Shown here: in pieces, positions 52,406 to 62,180 of the stretch
How the letters are laid out: each line of letters starts with the position of its first letter
How positions within the stretch are numbered: position 1 is the first letter of the stretch
Made by a program: the position numbers and the translations under genes
Notes under the pieces: generated by a model
The model's input: the letters and a program-made list of their open reading frames with translations, nothing else
Databases searched by the model: none
What the model was told of the DNA's origin: nothing
DNA from: an uncultured Prevotellaceae bacterium
Lineage (GTDB): Bacteria; Bacteroidota; Bacteroidia; Bacteroidales; Bacteroidaceae
Assembly (NCBI GenBank): GCA_902763615.1
Contig: CACWSX010000003.1
Span: 1 to 64,000 of the forward strand
Reading direction: 5' to 3'
Length of the DNA: 64,000 nucleotides

Positions 52406-54202
52406 TTAATCCATGGAGATGTCTGCAACCATCTTACGATACATCGTATAGACACGCTGACGGGAGATATAACCCAGGAGTCTGGTATCGGGATCGACCA
52501 CCGGCAACCAGTCGGCACGGGTGCGGTCAAACGTCTGCATCACCTCAGCCATGGGCGTGGACTCGGATAGCGTCGCCTTGGGCTCAACCATCAGTTGACT
52601 GGAGGTAAAATGATGGTAGAGCTCCGTACGGAACATCACATTACGGATCTTCATGATCTCCACCTCGCCCAAAAGCACTCCGGAAGGGTCCAGCACCGGG
52701 AGCACAGACGAGTTGCTACGACTGATACGATGGACAATCTGACCCAGTTCGGTATCGGGCGACACACTCTGATAATCGCGCTCGATGACAGAGTCCAGAT
52801 TCATCAACGTCAACACGGCATGGTCGGTATGATGCGTAATGAGCTTACCTTCCTTGGCCAGACGAGCACCATAGATGCTATGCGGCTCGAAGATAATAAT
52901 AGTAAGGTACGCGCACACGGACACAATCATCAACGGCACAAGAAGACTATAACCGCCCGTGAGTTCGGCAATGAGAAACATACCGGTCAACGGGGCATGC
53001 ATCACACCCGACATAACACCGGCCATGCCCATCAAAGCGAAGTTCTTCTCGGGGATATACACACCTATCTGGTTGATGTTCCACAGACGAGAGAACAGGA
53101 AACCCGTGAAACAGCCCACAAACAGACTCGGCGCGAAGGTACCACCACAACCGCCACCGCCATTCGTGGCAGAACTGGCAATGACCTTCGTCAACAAAAC
53201 CAAAGCGATATAGCCCAGGACCAGACTACCCTGACCCGAGAACAAGGAGTTGTTGAGGATCTGGTTCCAGTCGGCCTCGGAACGGCCATTGAGCAACAGG
53301 TTGATGCTGCTATAACCCTCGCCATAAAGGGCCGGGAACAGGAAGATGAGCAGACTCAGAACAGAACCGCCAATGGCCAGACGGATATACGGATGGTCCT
53401 TGTAACGGGCGAAGATCCCCTCGCAGAAGCCCATCATACGGATGAAATAGAGAGAGATGAGTCCACAGGAGATGCCCAAGAGCACACAGGCGGGGATGCG
53501 CTGAACAGACCACTCACTGTCGAGATGGAAGGTGAACAGCGCCGCATCACCACTGAAGATATAGGTGAAACACGTCGCCGTGACACACGACACCAGTATG
53601 GGCAGAAGCGACGACATGGTCATATCGATCATCAGCACCTCAAGGGTGAACACCAGGCCTGCTATCGGGGCCTTGAAAATACCGGCAATGGCACCGGCCG
53701 CACCACAACCGACAAGGGTCATCAGCGTCTTACGGTCGAGATGGAAGATCTTACCGAGATTAGAACCAATGGCGGAGCCGGTCAACACAATCGGCGCCTC
53801 GGCTCCCACGGAGCCACCAAAGCCGATGGTAATGGCAGAGGCAATGACCGACGACCAGGTATTATGCGAACGGATGCGCGACTTGTTGGAGGAGATGGCA
53901 TAGAGGATGCGCGTGATGCCATGGGAGATATTGTCCTTGACAATGTAACGCACAAAGAGGGAGGTGAGATAGATACCCACAACGGGATAGACCAGGTAGA
54001 GCCAGTTGGCCCGCGACTTCTCGAAAGAACTGGTCAGGAGCATCACAATCTGGTTGATAATCCAGTGCAAGGAGAAGGCTGCCACAGCGGCAAAGAAACC
54101 CACTAAGAGCGCCAGGACCAGAACGAACATCCGGTCGCTGACATGCGCCACCCGCCACTCATGCAGGCGCTGGAGCCATTGCCTTCTCTCCTTACTCCTC
54201 AT
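52406..54202 (-). CDS. ClC-family chloride channel/transporter with CBS domains
   Basis: A 598-residue inner-membrane protein with about ten to twelve membrane segments. GSVGAEAPIVLTGSAIGS keeps the gating Glu of ClC proteins; NGGGGCGGTFAPSLFVG replaces the more usual GxFxP. Two CBS motifs follow at about 455-598 (RDYQSVSPDTELGQIVHRIS, and LMVEPKATLSESTPMAEVMQ), which usually bind adenine nucleotides and regulate transport. The full core and CBS pair are intact. The gene has a half palindrome at its 3' end. Confidence 0.9.
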   Translation of the reverse strand: MRSKERRQWLQRLHEWRVAHVSDRMFVLVLALLVGFFAAVAAFSLHWIINQIVMLLTSSFEKSRANWLYLVYPVVGIYLTSLFVRYIVKDNISHGITRILYAISSNKSRIRSHNTWSSVIASAITIGFGGSVGAEAPIVLTGSAIGSNLGKIFHLDRKTLMTLVGCGAAGAIAGIFKAPIAGLVFTLEVLMIDMTMSSLLPILVSCVTATCFTYIFSGDAALFTFHLDSEWSVQRIPACVLLGISCGLISLYFIRMMGFCEGIFARYKDHPYIRLAIGGSVLSLLIFLFPALYGEGYSSINLLLNGRSEADWNQILNNSLFSGQGSLVLGYIALVLLTKVIASSATNGGGGCGGTFAPSLFVGCFTGFLFSRLWNINQIGVYIPEKNFALMGMAGVMSGVMHAPLTGMFLIAELTGGYSLLVPLMIVSVCAYLTIIIFEPHSIYGARLAKEGKLITHHTDHAVLTLMNLDSVIERDYQSVSPDTELGQIVHRISRSNSSVLPVLDPSGVLLGEVEIMKIRNVMFRTELYHHFTSSQLMVEPKATLSESTPMAEVMQTFDRTRADWLPVVDPDTRLLGYISRQRVYTMYRKMVADISMD

Positions 54203-54252
54203 CTCCTTCTCTCCTTACTCCTCATCTCCTTCTCTCCTTACTCCTTCTCTCC

Positions 54253-54888
54253 TCATCTCCTTATAATCTTCACTTCGCCGTTTTCTTTCAGTTTGATGAT
54301 ACTGGAGGGCGTATGGGGCTTATGCTCCTGACGACGCGACCAACAGACATAGTCGACGGCCTCCAGGATACGCGGATCAATGTCACAGTAGTTCTGCGCT
54401 GCGGGCTCGCCACTGATATTCGCAGAGGTGGAGACGATCGCCTTCTGAAAACGGTAACAGAGTTCTTTCGAGAAGGGCTCGTTGGTAATCCGTATCCCAA
54501 TACTGCCATCCTCCGCAATGAGGTTCTCTGCCAGGTTTATCGCCCCATCCAGCACCAACGTCGTCGGGCGTGTCACATTGGGGTCAGGATACTTTGTGAC
54601 ATTTCTATCGGATGTCACAAAGTATCCTGACCCCAATGTGACACTGTCGAGGAGCTGCCAGGCAACATCGGGGACATGACGGAAATAACGCTGGAGACGG
54701 GCATCACTGTCGACCAGACAGATGAGGGCCTTGGAGTCGTCACGCTGTTTGATGGCATAGACACGCTTCACCGCCTCTACATTCGTGGCATCACAACCAA
54801 TGCCCCAGACCGTATCCGTCGGGTAAAGGATCACCCCGCCCCGCCGCATCGTCTCGACTGCATTTCTGATATCTTCTTCTCGTGTCAT
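54253..54888 (-). CDS. Sua5/YrdC/YciO threonylcarbamoyl-AMP synthase, with an in-frame palindrome insert
   Basis: A 211-residue TsaC/Sua5-type enzyme (t6A37 tRNA modification) with YPTDTVWGIGCDA, SKALICLVDSD, EDGSIGIRITNEPFSKELCY and STSANISGEPA. Between AWQLLDS and TRPTTLVLDGA there are about 24 residues not found in relatives (83-106, VTLGSGYFVTSDRNVTKYPD...). They are encoded by a perfect 30-bp inverted repeat (54571-54600 and 54614-54643, loop 13 nt). The insert keeps the frame and falls in a loop before a strand, so activity may survive. Confidence 0.85.
   Translation of the reverse strand: MTREEDIRNAVETMRRGGVILYPTDTVWGIGCDATNVEAVKRVYAIKQRDDSKALICLVDSDARLQRYFRHVPDVAWQLLDSVTLGSGYFVTSDRNVTKYPDPNVTRPTTLVLDGAINLAENLIAEDGSIGIRITNEPFSKELCYRFQKAIVSTSANISGEPAAQNYCDIDPRILEAVDYVCWSRRQEHKPHTPSSIIKLKENGEVKIIRR
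54571..54643. repeat. Palindromic repeat inside the Sua5-like gene
   Basis: Perfect 30-bp inverted arms (core TTGGGGTCAGGATACTTTGT) around a 13-nt loop. The GGGGTCAGGATACTTT core is another widespread REP-like sequence, distinct from the one at 50444. Nothing of it is expected in the ancestral gene. Confidence 0.85.
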
Positions 54889-56511
54889 CTAAAACTCACT
54901 GGTAAAATGGAACTTAATGTGTTTAAAATCCTCCTGCGCCATGGAGAGAACATAACCAGAGTCTGCAAGGAAGACATCACGGCCCTCCTTATCCTTCGCC
55001 ATGTACTGGTACTTGCGCTTCTTGAAGTTCTCGAGCTCCGCATCATCGTCACTCTCAATCCAACAGGCCTTATAGAGATGAACCGGTTCCCAACGGCACT
55101 TCGCATTGTACTCGTTCTCCAAGCGATACTGGATGACCTCAAACTGCAGCTGACCCACGGTCCCGATAATCTTACGGTTGTTGAACTGGTTGACAAAAAG
55201 CTGCGCCACACCCTCGTCCATCAACTGGTCGATACCCTTCTGCAACTGTTTCGAACGCATGGGATCGTCATTCTCGATATATTTGAAAAGCTCGGGCGAG
55301 AAGGAAGGCAAACCCCGGAAATGGAGTTGTTCACCCTCTGTCAACGTGTCGCCAATCTTAAAGACACCTCCCGTATCCGGCAAACCGACGATATCACCCG
55401 GCCAGGCCTCATCGATGGTGGACTTACGCTGCGCCATGAACTGCGTGGGCGAGGTGAAACGCATCGTCTTACCCTGACGCACATGCAGATAAGGCTGGTT
55501 GCGCTGGAACTTTCCACTGCACACCTTGCAGAACGCAATACACGAACGATGGTTCGGGTCGATATTCGCGGTGATCTTGAAGATAAAACCCGTGAACTTC
55601 TTCTCCTCGGGTTCCACCTCACGCTCCTCAGCCTTCGTCGGACGGGGACTGGGGGCTATCTCCACGAAACAGTTCAACAGCTCCTGCACACCGAAATTAT
55701 TCAGGGCCGAGCCAAAGAACACCGGCGCCACCTCGGCAGAACGGTAGGTATCCACCTCAAACTCGGGATAGACACCATCGACCAGTTCAAGGTCCTCACG
55801 CAACTTTGCCGCATTGTCCTCTCCCACCCTGTTGTCAAGGGCGGAACTGTTGATATCAATCTCCACCTTATCCGTCACACGCTGTTTATCAGGCGTAAAG
55901 AGGTCGAGCTTCTGTTCATAGATGTTATACACACCCTTGAACTTCGCCCCCTGGTTGATAGGCCAGGACAACGGACGGACCTTGATCTCGAGTTCCTGTT
56001 CCAGTTCATCGAGCAGGTCAAAGGGGTCGCGACCTTCACGGTCCATCTTATTGATAAAGATGATCACAGGCGTCTTACGCATACGACAGACCGTCATCAG
56101 CTTACGCGTCTGCGTCTCCACACCCTTGGCCCCATCGACCACGATGATGGCAGAGTCAACGGCTGTCAGCGTTCGGAAGGTATCCTCGGCAAAGTCCTGG
56201 TGACCCGGGGTATCAAGGATATTGACCTTATACTCGATATCCTTGCCCATTCCCGAGCTTTGCTCGCCTACCCGTAGCCTTTCAGGCGTATAGTCAAACT
56301 CCATTACCGATGTTGACACGGAGATACCACGTTGTTTCTCGATGTCCATCCAGTCGGAGGTGGCGGTCTTCTTTATCTTGTTATTCTTCACGGCACCAGC
56401 CACCTGGATCTGTCCTCCAAAGAGGAGGAATTTCTCCGTCAGCGTGGTCTTACCCGCATCAGGATGCGATATAATCGCAAATGTTCTTCTTCTACTTATC
56501 TCTTCTATCAT
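54889..56511 (-). CDS. prfC: Peptide chain release factor 3, with a short in-frame insert
   Basis: About 540 residues from Met at 56511 ([20 protein letters not shown]); the longer in-frame start overlaps rfbD. RF3 is a GTPase that recycles RF1/RF2 after termination. Motifs: G1 [10 protein letters not shown]3 DTPGHQDF, G4 NKMDRE, and the EF-G-like C-terminal domains. In the switch region, MEFDY should run straight into a short (D)YK(V/I)NILDTPGH; here about 17 extra residues ([17 protein letters not shown]) are inserted, encoded by the palindrome CGAGCTTTGCTCG (56254-56266) and flanks. Since it is next to the G3 motif, its effect on activity is unclear. The start overlaps the rfbD stop by 4 nt. 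Confidence 0.9.
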   Translation of the reverse strand: MIEEISRRRTFAIISHPDAGKTTLTEKFLLFGGQIQVAGAVKNNKIKKTATSDWMDIEKQRGISVSTSVMEFDYTPERLRVGEQSSGMGKDIEYKVNILDTPGHQDFAEDTFRTLTAVDSAIIVVDGAKGVETQTRKLMTVCRMRKTPVIIFINKMDREGRDPFDLLDELEQELEIKVRPLSWPINQGAKFKGVYNIYEQKLDLFTPDKQRVTDKVEIDINSSALDNRVGEDNAAKLREDLELVDGVYPEFEVDTYRSAEVAPVFFGSALNNFGVQELLNCFVEIAPSPRPTKAEEREVEPEEKKFTGFIFKITANIDPNHRSCIAFCKVCSGKFQRNQPYLHVRQGKTMRFTSPTQFMAQRKSTIDEAWPGDIVGLPDTGGVFKIGDTLTEGEQLHFRGLPSFSPELFKYIENDDPMRSKQLQKGIDQLMDEGVAQLFVNQFNNRKIIGTVGQLQFEVIQYRLENEYNAKCRWEPVHLYKACWIESDDDAELENFKKRKYQYMAKDKEGRDVFLADSGYVLSMAQEDFKHIKFHFTSEF

Positions 56512-57356
56512 AATTTCGCAATACACGCCGCGAGGCTTTCCTCCCAATAGGGCACCTCGAGGTGATAAGTCTGTTTGATCTTTGTCTTGTCAAGGACGGA
56601 ATAATGGGGACGGTTGGCAGGGGTGGGATACTCAGCGGTATGCAAGGGCCGCACATGACAGGTGGTGATGCCTGCTATGCGATGGATGGCCTTGGTAAAG
56701 TCGTACCAGGAGATAACCCCCTCGTTGGAGAAATGATAGATACCCGGTACTATACCCTGGTTGATGGCTGCAAAAATGGCCACTGCCAGGTCACGGGCAT
56801 AGGTCGGCGTACCTATCTGATCGAAGATGACACCCAGTTCGGGTTTCTCCTTACCCAGACGGATCATCGTCTTGACGAAGTTATTGCCAAAGGTGGAATA
56901 GAGCCACGCCGTACGGATAATCATCGCCTGTGCACAGAACTTCTGCACATTCAGTTCACCCACCAGCTTCGTCTTGCCATAGACACTGTTCGGACAGGTG
57001 TCGGCATCCTCGGTATAAGGCGTATGCTGGGTACCATCAAACACATAGTCGGTGGAGATCTGGATCATCCAACCGCCCCGTTTGCCAATGGCAGCAGCCA
57101 GATAGGCCGGCGCCTCGGCATTCAGAAGCGTACAGAGGTCCTCGTTGTCCTCAGCCTTATCGACAGCCGTATAAGCCGCGCAGTTGACAATGCCGTCAAT
57201 CTGGTTCTCATTGACAAAGGTCTCAATGGCCTGCTGGTCGGTGATGTCCAACTCTGCCACATCCGTATTAAAATAGGTATGCTGGGGATTCTCCTTCTCC
57301 AGCAACTGCATCTCGTTTCCCAATTGGCCATTACAGCCGGTGATCAAAATCTTCAT
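56508..57356 (-). CDS. rfbD: dTDP-4-dehydrorhamnose reductase
   Basis: A 282-residue extended SDR that performs the last step of dTDP-L-rhamnose synthesis. Motifs: [20 protein letters not shown] (NAD(P) site), [14 protein letters not shown] and the YxxxK in [13 protein letters not shown]. It is complete. It lies 1 nt from the DUF4924 gene and overlaps prfC. No rfbA, rfbB or rfbC is in the window, so it is part of a dispersed rhamnose pathway. Confidence 0.9.
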   Translation of the reverse strand: MKILITGCNGQLGNEMQLLEKENPQHTYFNTDVAELDITDQQAIETFVNENQIDGIVNCAAYTAVDKAEDNEDLCTLLNAEAPAYLAAAIGKRGGWMIQISTDYVFDGTQHTPYTEDADTCPNSVYGKTKLVGELNVQKFCAQAMIIRTAWLYSTFGNNFVKTMIRLGKEKPELGVIFDQIGTPTYARDLAVAIFAAINQGIVPGIYHFSNEGVISWYDFTKAIHRIAGITTCHVRPLHTAEYPTPANRPHYSVLDKTKIKQTYHLEVPYWEESLAACIAKL

Positions 57357-57901
57357 TATTCAAACTTTAAACCTTCTTCCTTGTCTTTCTTGTAATAGTC
57401 GGAGAGCATCCCGATGAAAGTGGTGATCTCCTTCACCGCATGCTGGGTGTCGGGAGAGATGTCCTTATGCTGCAGGCGCAGGAGCATCACTCCATAGAGC
57501 GAATTGAAACAGGTCTCTATCTCGTTCTCGTCCTTATCGGCACCCCGGTTCCGGAGTTCCACGATGTAAGGGAGCACCTTATAGTATTCCGCACTGTAGA
57601 AAGGGAACTTACTGGACTGAAGGAGCTGGTTGTGCAGTTCGATGAGCATCTGCATCGTCACCTTGTTGATCTGGAGATGACCTTTCTCGCGACAGCCCTC
57701 CTGGTTCATCATCCGGATGAGATTCCCGAACCAGTCGAGCTCCTCCTCCTTCTGTTCGTCGGTATAGTCAAAACGCGCCACCCACTCATCGCGAATGCGA
57801 CGCAGCGAGCAGTCGAACGCCCTGATGGTATCCTCGACCTGCCACATATAAAGCAGGTACTCGGCGATATTTGATTTTCTTAAATCCTGAGAAACAAACA
57901 C
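57356..57901 (-). CDS. DUF4924-family protein
   Basis: A 181-residue helical protein, with the N-terminal DLRKSNIAEYLLYMWQVEDT and a middle WFGNLIRMMNQEGCREKGHL of the Bacteroidetes family DUF4924. The function is unknown. Its stop shares a base with the rfbD start, and with prfC they form a compact three-gene unit. Confidence 0.75.
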   Translation of the reverse strand: MFVSQDLRKSNIAEYLLYMWQVEDTIRAFDCSLRRIRDEWVARFDYTDEQKEEELDWFGNLIRMMNQEGCREKGHLQINKVTMQMLIELHNQLLQSSKFPFYSAEYYKVLPYIVELRNRGADKDENEIETCFNSLYGVMLLRLQHKDISPDTQHAVKEITTFIGMLSDYYKKDKEEGLKFE

Positions 57902-57947
57902 AATTGACTAAATAATAAACTATTTATAATAAACGAATACCTATTGA

Positions 57948-58610
57948 CTAGAATCTTAACAAGTTGGTCGTGGTGCCAAGGAGCATGATGACAGAACCGA
58001 CGATCACAGCTCCGCCAATGACCTGGTTGATGAGTCGGATACCATTGGTATCGAACTTCGTCCGGATCTTATCGACCAGCCAGGTGAGTCCCCACCACCA
58101 GAGCAACGCGCCGCCCACGATACTGGCAAAGCCCACGAGCATCTCGAAAGGATGGTTGGGCAGCACAAAGGCAAACTGGGCAAAGGTGGCCAGGAACAGG
58201 AAGATTATCAGCGGGTTGGAGAAGGTGACCAGGAAGGCCGTCCAACTGTTATACCAGAGCGTACCCTTCTGTTGTCCCGATTGGTGCATCTTCTTCGTCG
58301 GGTCTGTACGATAGGTATACAGACCAAAGCAGAGCAGCATGATACTACCCGCTATCTGGAGATAGAACCTGTTCTGATCATTGTTGATGAGATCCATGAC
58401 AAACGACATACCGAAACCGGCAAAGCCCGCATAGATAATATCACTGGCTGCCGCACCGATACCTGTGGCAAAGCCATACCAGCGACCTTTGTTCAGCGTG
58501 CGCTGGACACAGAGGATGCCCACAGGCCCCATCGGAGCACTGGCAATCACACCTATCATCATTCCCTTGAAGATGAAATCCAGGATATTTATCGGTACAT
58601 GAAACGGCAT
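57948..58610 (-). CDS. LysE-family amino acid exporter
   Basis: A 220-residue protein with six membrane segments. The N-terminal FIFKGMMIGVIASAPMGPVG (with conserved G..A.PGP-like turn) and GRWYGFATGIGAAASDIIYA are typical of LysE/RhtB exporters; FSNPLIIFLFLATFAQFAF is the third conserved region. Substrate unknown. It lies upstream of the DUF4924 gene on the same strand. Confidence 0.85.
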   Translation of the reverse strand: MPFHVPINILDFIFKGMMIGVIASAPMGPVGILCVQRTLNKGRWYGFATGIGAAASDIIYAGFAGFGMSFVMDLINNDQNRFYLQIAGSIMLLCFGLYTYRTDPTKKMHQSGQQKGTLWYNSWTAFLVTFSNPLIIFLFLATFAQFAFVLPNHPFEMLVGFASIVGGALLWWWGLTWLVDKIRTKFDTNGIRLINQVIGGAVIVGSVIMLLGTTTNLLRF

Positions 58611-58646
58611 AGCGGCTGCAAAGTTACAAAAAAAAATTGAGATGAC

Positions 58647-60725
58647 CTATTTTTCGGTCTCTTTTTTCCGTGTATCGACCAGAATGCTCATGATCGTCAA
58701 GTCATCATTCGGCTCAGCCCCATCACGATGCTGCTGGACTGCCTCATACAAGAGGTTGATGACCTCCTTGGCACTACAACGCGGCATCGTCTCCAGAATA
58801 TCCAACAGACGATCATCGCCCAACTGCTCCTGTTGTCTGTTCTCCGCCTCATTGAGACCATCGGTATAGACCACCAGCATCCGACCGCTGATATCCTCGA
58901 GGCGCTCACCATCATATTCCAGTCCCGGCCAGAGACCAATGGGGGCGTTGGGCAACATCTCGAGGAACTGGCCTCCACCAGCATCCGTGAGGAATGGCGG
59001 GTTATGACCCGCATTACAGAAGTCCATCGCGCCACTCGCCAGGTCGATGCGGCCGATGAACATCGTCACAAACATACCCTGGTCATTATCCTCAGAGAGA
59101 GCCGCATTCATACGCGTGGCAATCTCTGCAGGCATCATGTGCTGCGTGGCCAACGTACGGAACAGACGCGTGGCCTGTGCCATGAAGAGTGAGGCGGGCA
59201 CACCCTTGCCACTCACGTCGCCTAAGCAGAAATAAAGCTCATCGCCCATGAGGAGATAACCATAAAGGTCGCCTCCCACCTCCTTGGCGGGTTCGATCTT
59301 CGCATAGATATCCAGTCCCTCACGATCGGGGAAGATATTCGGCACCATCGACATCTGGATATCCCTGGCGATGCGCAGTTCACTCTCAATACGCTCCCTA
59401 TGCGCCGTCGCCTCCTCCAACTGGTCGTAGGCCACCTGCAGTTTCTCGTGAGCCACACGCAGACGATGGGTGGACCTACGCTTATGGAAACTATAAATAA
59501 TCAAGAACAGAATGATGAGCAAGAGTGCAATGGCTGTGGTCCACATACGCTGACGCGAGAGATCAGCCTGTTTCTGGAGGATCTCCTGTTCCTTGCCCTG
59601 GGTATCATAGATGGTGGCCAGTTCCGCCGTAGCACTGTTCTTCTGACTGGTAATGGCAGAGTCGAGCACCATGAGAACTTTCTCCGCAGCCACTCTGGCC
59701 GAATCCCTGCGCCCCGCCTCTTTGTTCGCCCAGAACTTTGGCAACATGTAGAGTTGGATGTTATCGAGCGAGGCTTCCATGCCCCAGTTTTCCATGGTCT
59801 GATCCAGATAACGATAGTTATCGGCTGCCTCCTGGTAACGCTTGGCCATGACCAGATAGTCATTGGCATTGATATGCCCCTGCCCCGTCTTCGCATAGTC
59901 GGTCTTCAGGAAGGCCCGATAAGCCTCCTGCGCCTCGTCAGACTTGCCCAGTCCCTGCTTGGCCACGGCCCGCATGATATCGATACGACCCTGATACTCG
60001 TCGAAATAATCCTTACGGGCATCGCGCCTCTGACGATACTTGTCGAGCAACATCTCCGTACGGTCAATCCAATAGATGGACTCCTGATAACGACGCGTAT
60101 TGATATAAGCCATACTGGTATAGACCGTACCCAACACCGCCTCCTGGAAACCACGACTTGTAGAATCCGACTGCCAACGGTTGGCATAGTGTTCTCGTGC
60201 TGTCAGAAAACTCTCCTTGGCCTCATCGTCCTGGCCGAGGTTCAACTGGCAACAGCCGATATTATTGAGCAGGATGGCATAGTCGATGTCAGAGCCTATG
60301 CCCGACTTATCCATCTTCTTCACCGCCGGGATGGCCACCTGCAAAGAGCCCTCGAAATCGCCCTTGACAAGCAAGATTTCAGAGAGTCTGCGGGCACATT
60401 TGTTGTAACTCAACTGATCCTCGTCGGTCTCCACCTTACAATCCATGGCCTTACGATAATAGATCTCCGACATAAGATAATGTCCCTGATGGTAATAGGC
60501 CACACCGCGCCAACGGTTGGCATCCAATTCAGAGATGAGACCCTGTTCCTCGTAACGATTTGCCAGGTACAACATACTGTCGTATTCCATCCTGACACCC
60601 ACATCAAACAGGATACTATCGGCCCTGCTGGCCTTCAAGTCGCGCCTCATCTCCTTATGACAGGAGACGAGTGCCATTGACACCAACAAAAGAATCAGCC
60701 ACGAGAGATAGCGTTTTATTTTCAT
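58647..60725 (-). CDS. TPR lipoprotein with SpoIIE/PP2C-type phosphatase domain
   Basis: A 692-residue signalling protein. The lipobox SLVSC-type sequence ALVSC (Cys22) follows the signal segment; residues 40-370 are TPR-like helical repeats in the periplasm; WTTAIALLLIILFLIIYSFH (about 392-411) is a membrane helix; a coiled coil then leads to a SpoIIE-type Ser/Thr phosphatase (from ~450: KIEPAKEVGGDLYGYLLMGD, FCLGDVSGKGVPASLFMAQA, NAGHNPPFL, VVYTDGLNEAEN, DDLTIM), with the metal-binding Asp residues present. Probably responds to a periplasmic cue by dephosphorylating an anti-sigma-antagonist-like partner. A TAACTTTG box (60755-60762, minus) lies about 30 nt before the start. Confidence 0.85.
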   Translation of the reverse strand: MKIKRYLSWLILLLVSMALVSCHKEMRRDLKASRADSILFDVGVRMEYDSMLYLANRYEEQGLISELDANRWRGVAYYHQGHYLMSEIYYRKAMDCKVETDEDQLSYNKCARRLSEILLVKGDFEGSLQVAIPAVKKMDKSGIGSDIDYAILLNNIGCCQLNLGQDDEAKESFLTAREHYANRWQSDSTSRGFQEAVLGTVYTSMAYINTRRYQESIYWIDRTEMLLDKYRQRRDARKDYFDEYQGRIDIMRAVAKQGLGKSDEAQEAYRAFLKTDYAKTGQGHINANDYLVMAKRYQEAADNYRYLDQTMENWGMEASLDNIQLYMLPKFWANKEAGRRDSARVAAEKVLMVLDSAITSQKNSATAELATIYDTQGKEQEILQKQADLSRQRMWTTAIALLLIILFLIIYSFHKRRSTHRLRVAHEKLQVAYDQLEEATAHRERIESELRIARDIQMSMVPNIFPDREGLDIYAKIEPAKEVGGDLYGYLLMGDELYFCLGDVSGKGVPASLFMAQATRLFRTLATQHMMPAEIATRMNAALSEDNDQGMFVTMFIGRIDLASGAMDFCNAGHNPPFLTDAGGGQFLEMLPNAPIGLWPGLEYDGERLEDISGRMLVVYTDGLNEAENRQQEQLGDDRLLDILETMPRCSAKEVINLLYEAVQQHRDGAEPNDDLTIMSILVDTRKKETEK

Positions 60726-60754
60726 ATTCAGCCTGTGTATTCACTTTGCGTATG

Positions 60755-60762
60755 CAAAGTTA
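60755..60762 (-). promoter_or_regulatory. Promoter -7 box of the SpoIIE-type phosphatase gene
   Basis: On the minus strand TAACTTTG fits TAnnTTTG. A TTTG lies about 20-22 nt upstream, near 60785. Confidence 0.5.
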
Positions 60763-60837
60763 CTTATTTTTTTAGACAAAAGAACAAAAAAATCAAAAAA
60801 AATATGTTCCAATGTACTAATGTCCGAAAAAAATGCG

Positions 60838-60845
60838 TAATTTTG
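60838..60845 (+). promoter_or_regulatory. Promoter -7 box of the ROK kinase gene
   Basis: TAATTTTG matches TAnnTTTG about 38 nt before the start codon; the TTTG -33 element is not clearly present at the expected distance. Confidence 0.45.
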
Positions 60846-60883
60846 CACTTAGAACAACTCATTTACAATAAAAACGAACAACA

Positions 60884-61870
60884 ATGGAACTACAAAATGT
60901 AATGAAGCCGTATGTCATCGGCTTGGATCTGGGAGGTACAAACTCCGTTTTTGGTATTGTCGATACCCGTGGTGACATCAAAGCCACCACAGCCATCAAG
61001 ACCGGTGGCTACGAGAAGGTAGAAGACTATGTAGACGCCTGTGTGGAAGCACTGCAAGTAATCATCGACCAGGTGGGTGGCATTGAGAAAATCAAAGCCA
61101 TGGGCATCGGTGCACCCAATGGCAACTATTATAACGGCACCATTGAGTTTGCACCTAACCTGCCGTGGGCACACGATGGTGTAGTGCCCCTGGCAAAACT
61201 GTTCAGTGAACGTCTGAACAACATCCCCGTGGCTCTGACCAACGATGCCAATGCTGCTGCCATCGGCGAGATGGTCTATGGTGTAGCCAGAGGTATGAAG
61301 AACTTCATCGTCATCACCCTGGGCACAGGTGTCGGATCAGGTATCGTGGTCAACGGTCAGTTGCTCTATGGCCATGACGGTTTCGCCGGAGAACTCGGTC
61401 ACGTGACGATGGTTCGCGGTGCAGAAGGTCGTCTCTGCGGCTGTGGCAGAACCGGGTGTCTGGAGGCTTACTGCTCTGCTACTGGCGTTGCCCGTACAGC
61501 CCGCGAACTCCTGTCAACCACCACTCGTCCGAGTCTGCTTCGCGAAATGAACCCAGAGGATATCACCAGCCTGGATGTCTCCATCGCAGCAGGTAAGGGC
61601 GACGAACTGGCCAAGGAGATTTACGAGTTCACCGGTAAGATGCTTGGTGAGGCCTGTGCTGACTTCGCTGCCTTCAGCAGTCCTGAGGCCTTCATCTTCT
61701 TCGGTGGTATGGTAAAAGCCGGAGAGCTGATCATGAAACCCATCCGCGAGGCTTATAACGCCCACGTACTGAAAATCTTCAAGAACAAGGCGCAGTTCCT
61801 TGTAAGCGGTCTGGACGGTGCCTCTGCTGCTGTGCTGGGTGCCAGTGCCATTGGCTGGGAGATACAGTAG
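60884..61870 (+). CDS. ROK-family sugar kinase (glucokinase type)
   Basis: A 328-residue ROK protein. The ATP-binding DLGGTNSVFGIV (about 14-25), ALTNDANAAAIGEMVYG (catalytic Asp), ITLGTGVGSGIV and the zinc-binding cluster CGCGRTGCLEAYCSATG are all present. There is no N-terminal helix-turn-helix, so it is a kinase, not a repressor; glucose is the usual substrate of such forms. The hairpin GAGGTTGGT ... ACCAACCTC (61925-61952) lies just downstream. Confidence 0.9.
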   Translation: MELQNVMKPYVIGLDLGGTNSVFGIVDTRGDIKATTAIKTGGYEKVEDYVDACVEALQVIIDQVGGIEKIKAMGIGAPNGNYYNGTIEFAPNLPWAHDGVVPLAKLFSERLNNIPVALTNDANAAAIGEMVYGVARGMKNFIVITLGTGVGSGIVVNGQLLYGHDGFAGELGHVTMVRGAEGRLCGCGRTGCLEAYCSATGVARTARELLSTTTRPSLLREMNPEDITSLDVSIAAGKGDELAKEIYEFTGKMLGEACADFAAFSSPEAFIFFGGMVKAGELIMKPIREAYNAHVLKIFKNKAQFLVSGLDGASAAVLGASAIGWEIQ

Positions 61871-61924
61871 ATGGAAGATGGATGATGTAAGATGGATGAT
61901 GTAAGAATGAAGATGTAAAAAATG

Positions 61925-61952
61925 GAGGTTGGTGCAGGACGCTACCAACCTC
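61925..61952 (+). terminator. Hairpin downstream of the ROK gene
   Basis: A perfect 9-bp stem (GAGGTTGGT / ACCAACCTC) around a 10-nt loop. It is followed by TCTATAAAAAG rather than a T-run, so it is a weak intrinsic terminator at best. Confidence 0.4.
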
Positions 61953-62126
61953 TCTATAAAAAGATAAGGTGAATCAGCAAATGGCTGATAAGGATCTTAT
62001 CGGCGGCAAATATACGGTTTATTTATCTAACTTGCAAGTTTTTTAGCAAAAAAGTGACTTTTTTCGATGTTTTTGTCGATAAAATCCAACTTTTTGTATG
62101 TTTTTCTAAAAAAAACGCGCCAAAAA

Positions 62127-62158
62127 TTTGCATGTTTGAAGGAAACTCTATACCTTTG
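62127..62158 (+). promoter_or_regulatory. Promoter of the trp operon
   Basis: TTTG (62127-62130), a 20-nt spacer, then TACCTTTG (62151-62158). It is a full match to the Bacteroidetes consensus and lies about 23 nt before the leader peptide start. Confidence 0.75.
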
Positions 62159-62180
62159 CCCCCAGATTTAACAAAAAAGA

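Noticed and set aside
52595-54106. A 503-codon open frame on the plus strand
   Set aside because: It lies antisense over the ClC gene, whose motifs (GSVGAEAP, CBS pair) are clear; its sequence is repetitive, rich in Thr, Gln, Arg and His, and has no domain pattern.
54676-56277. A 533-codon open frame on the plus strand
   Set aside because: It is antisense to prfC and to the end of the Sua5-like gene, with no domain signature; long antisense frames are expected opposite genes with this codon use.
59400-60680. A 426-codon open frame on the plus strand
   Set aside because: It is antisense to the TPR/SpoIIE phosphatase gene, which has a lipobox, TPRs and a complete phosphatase domain.
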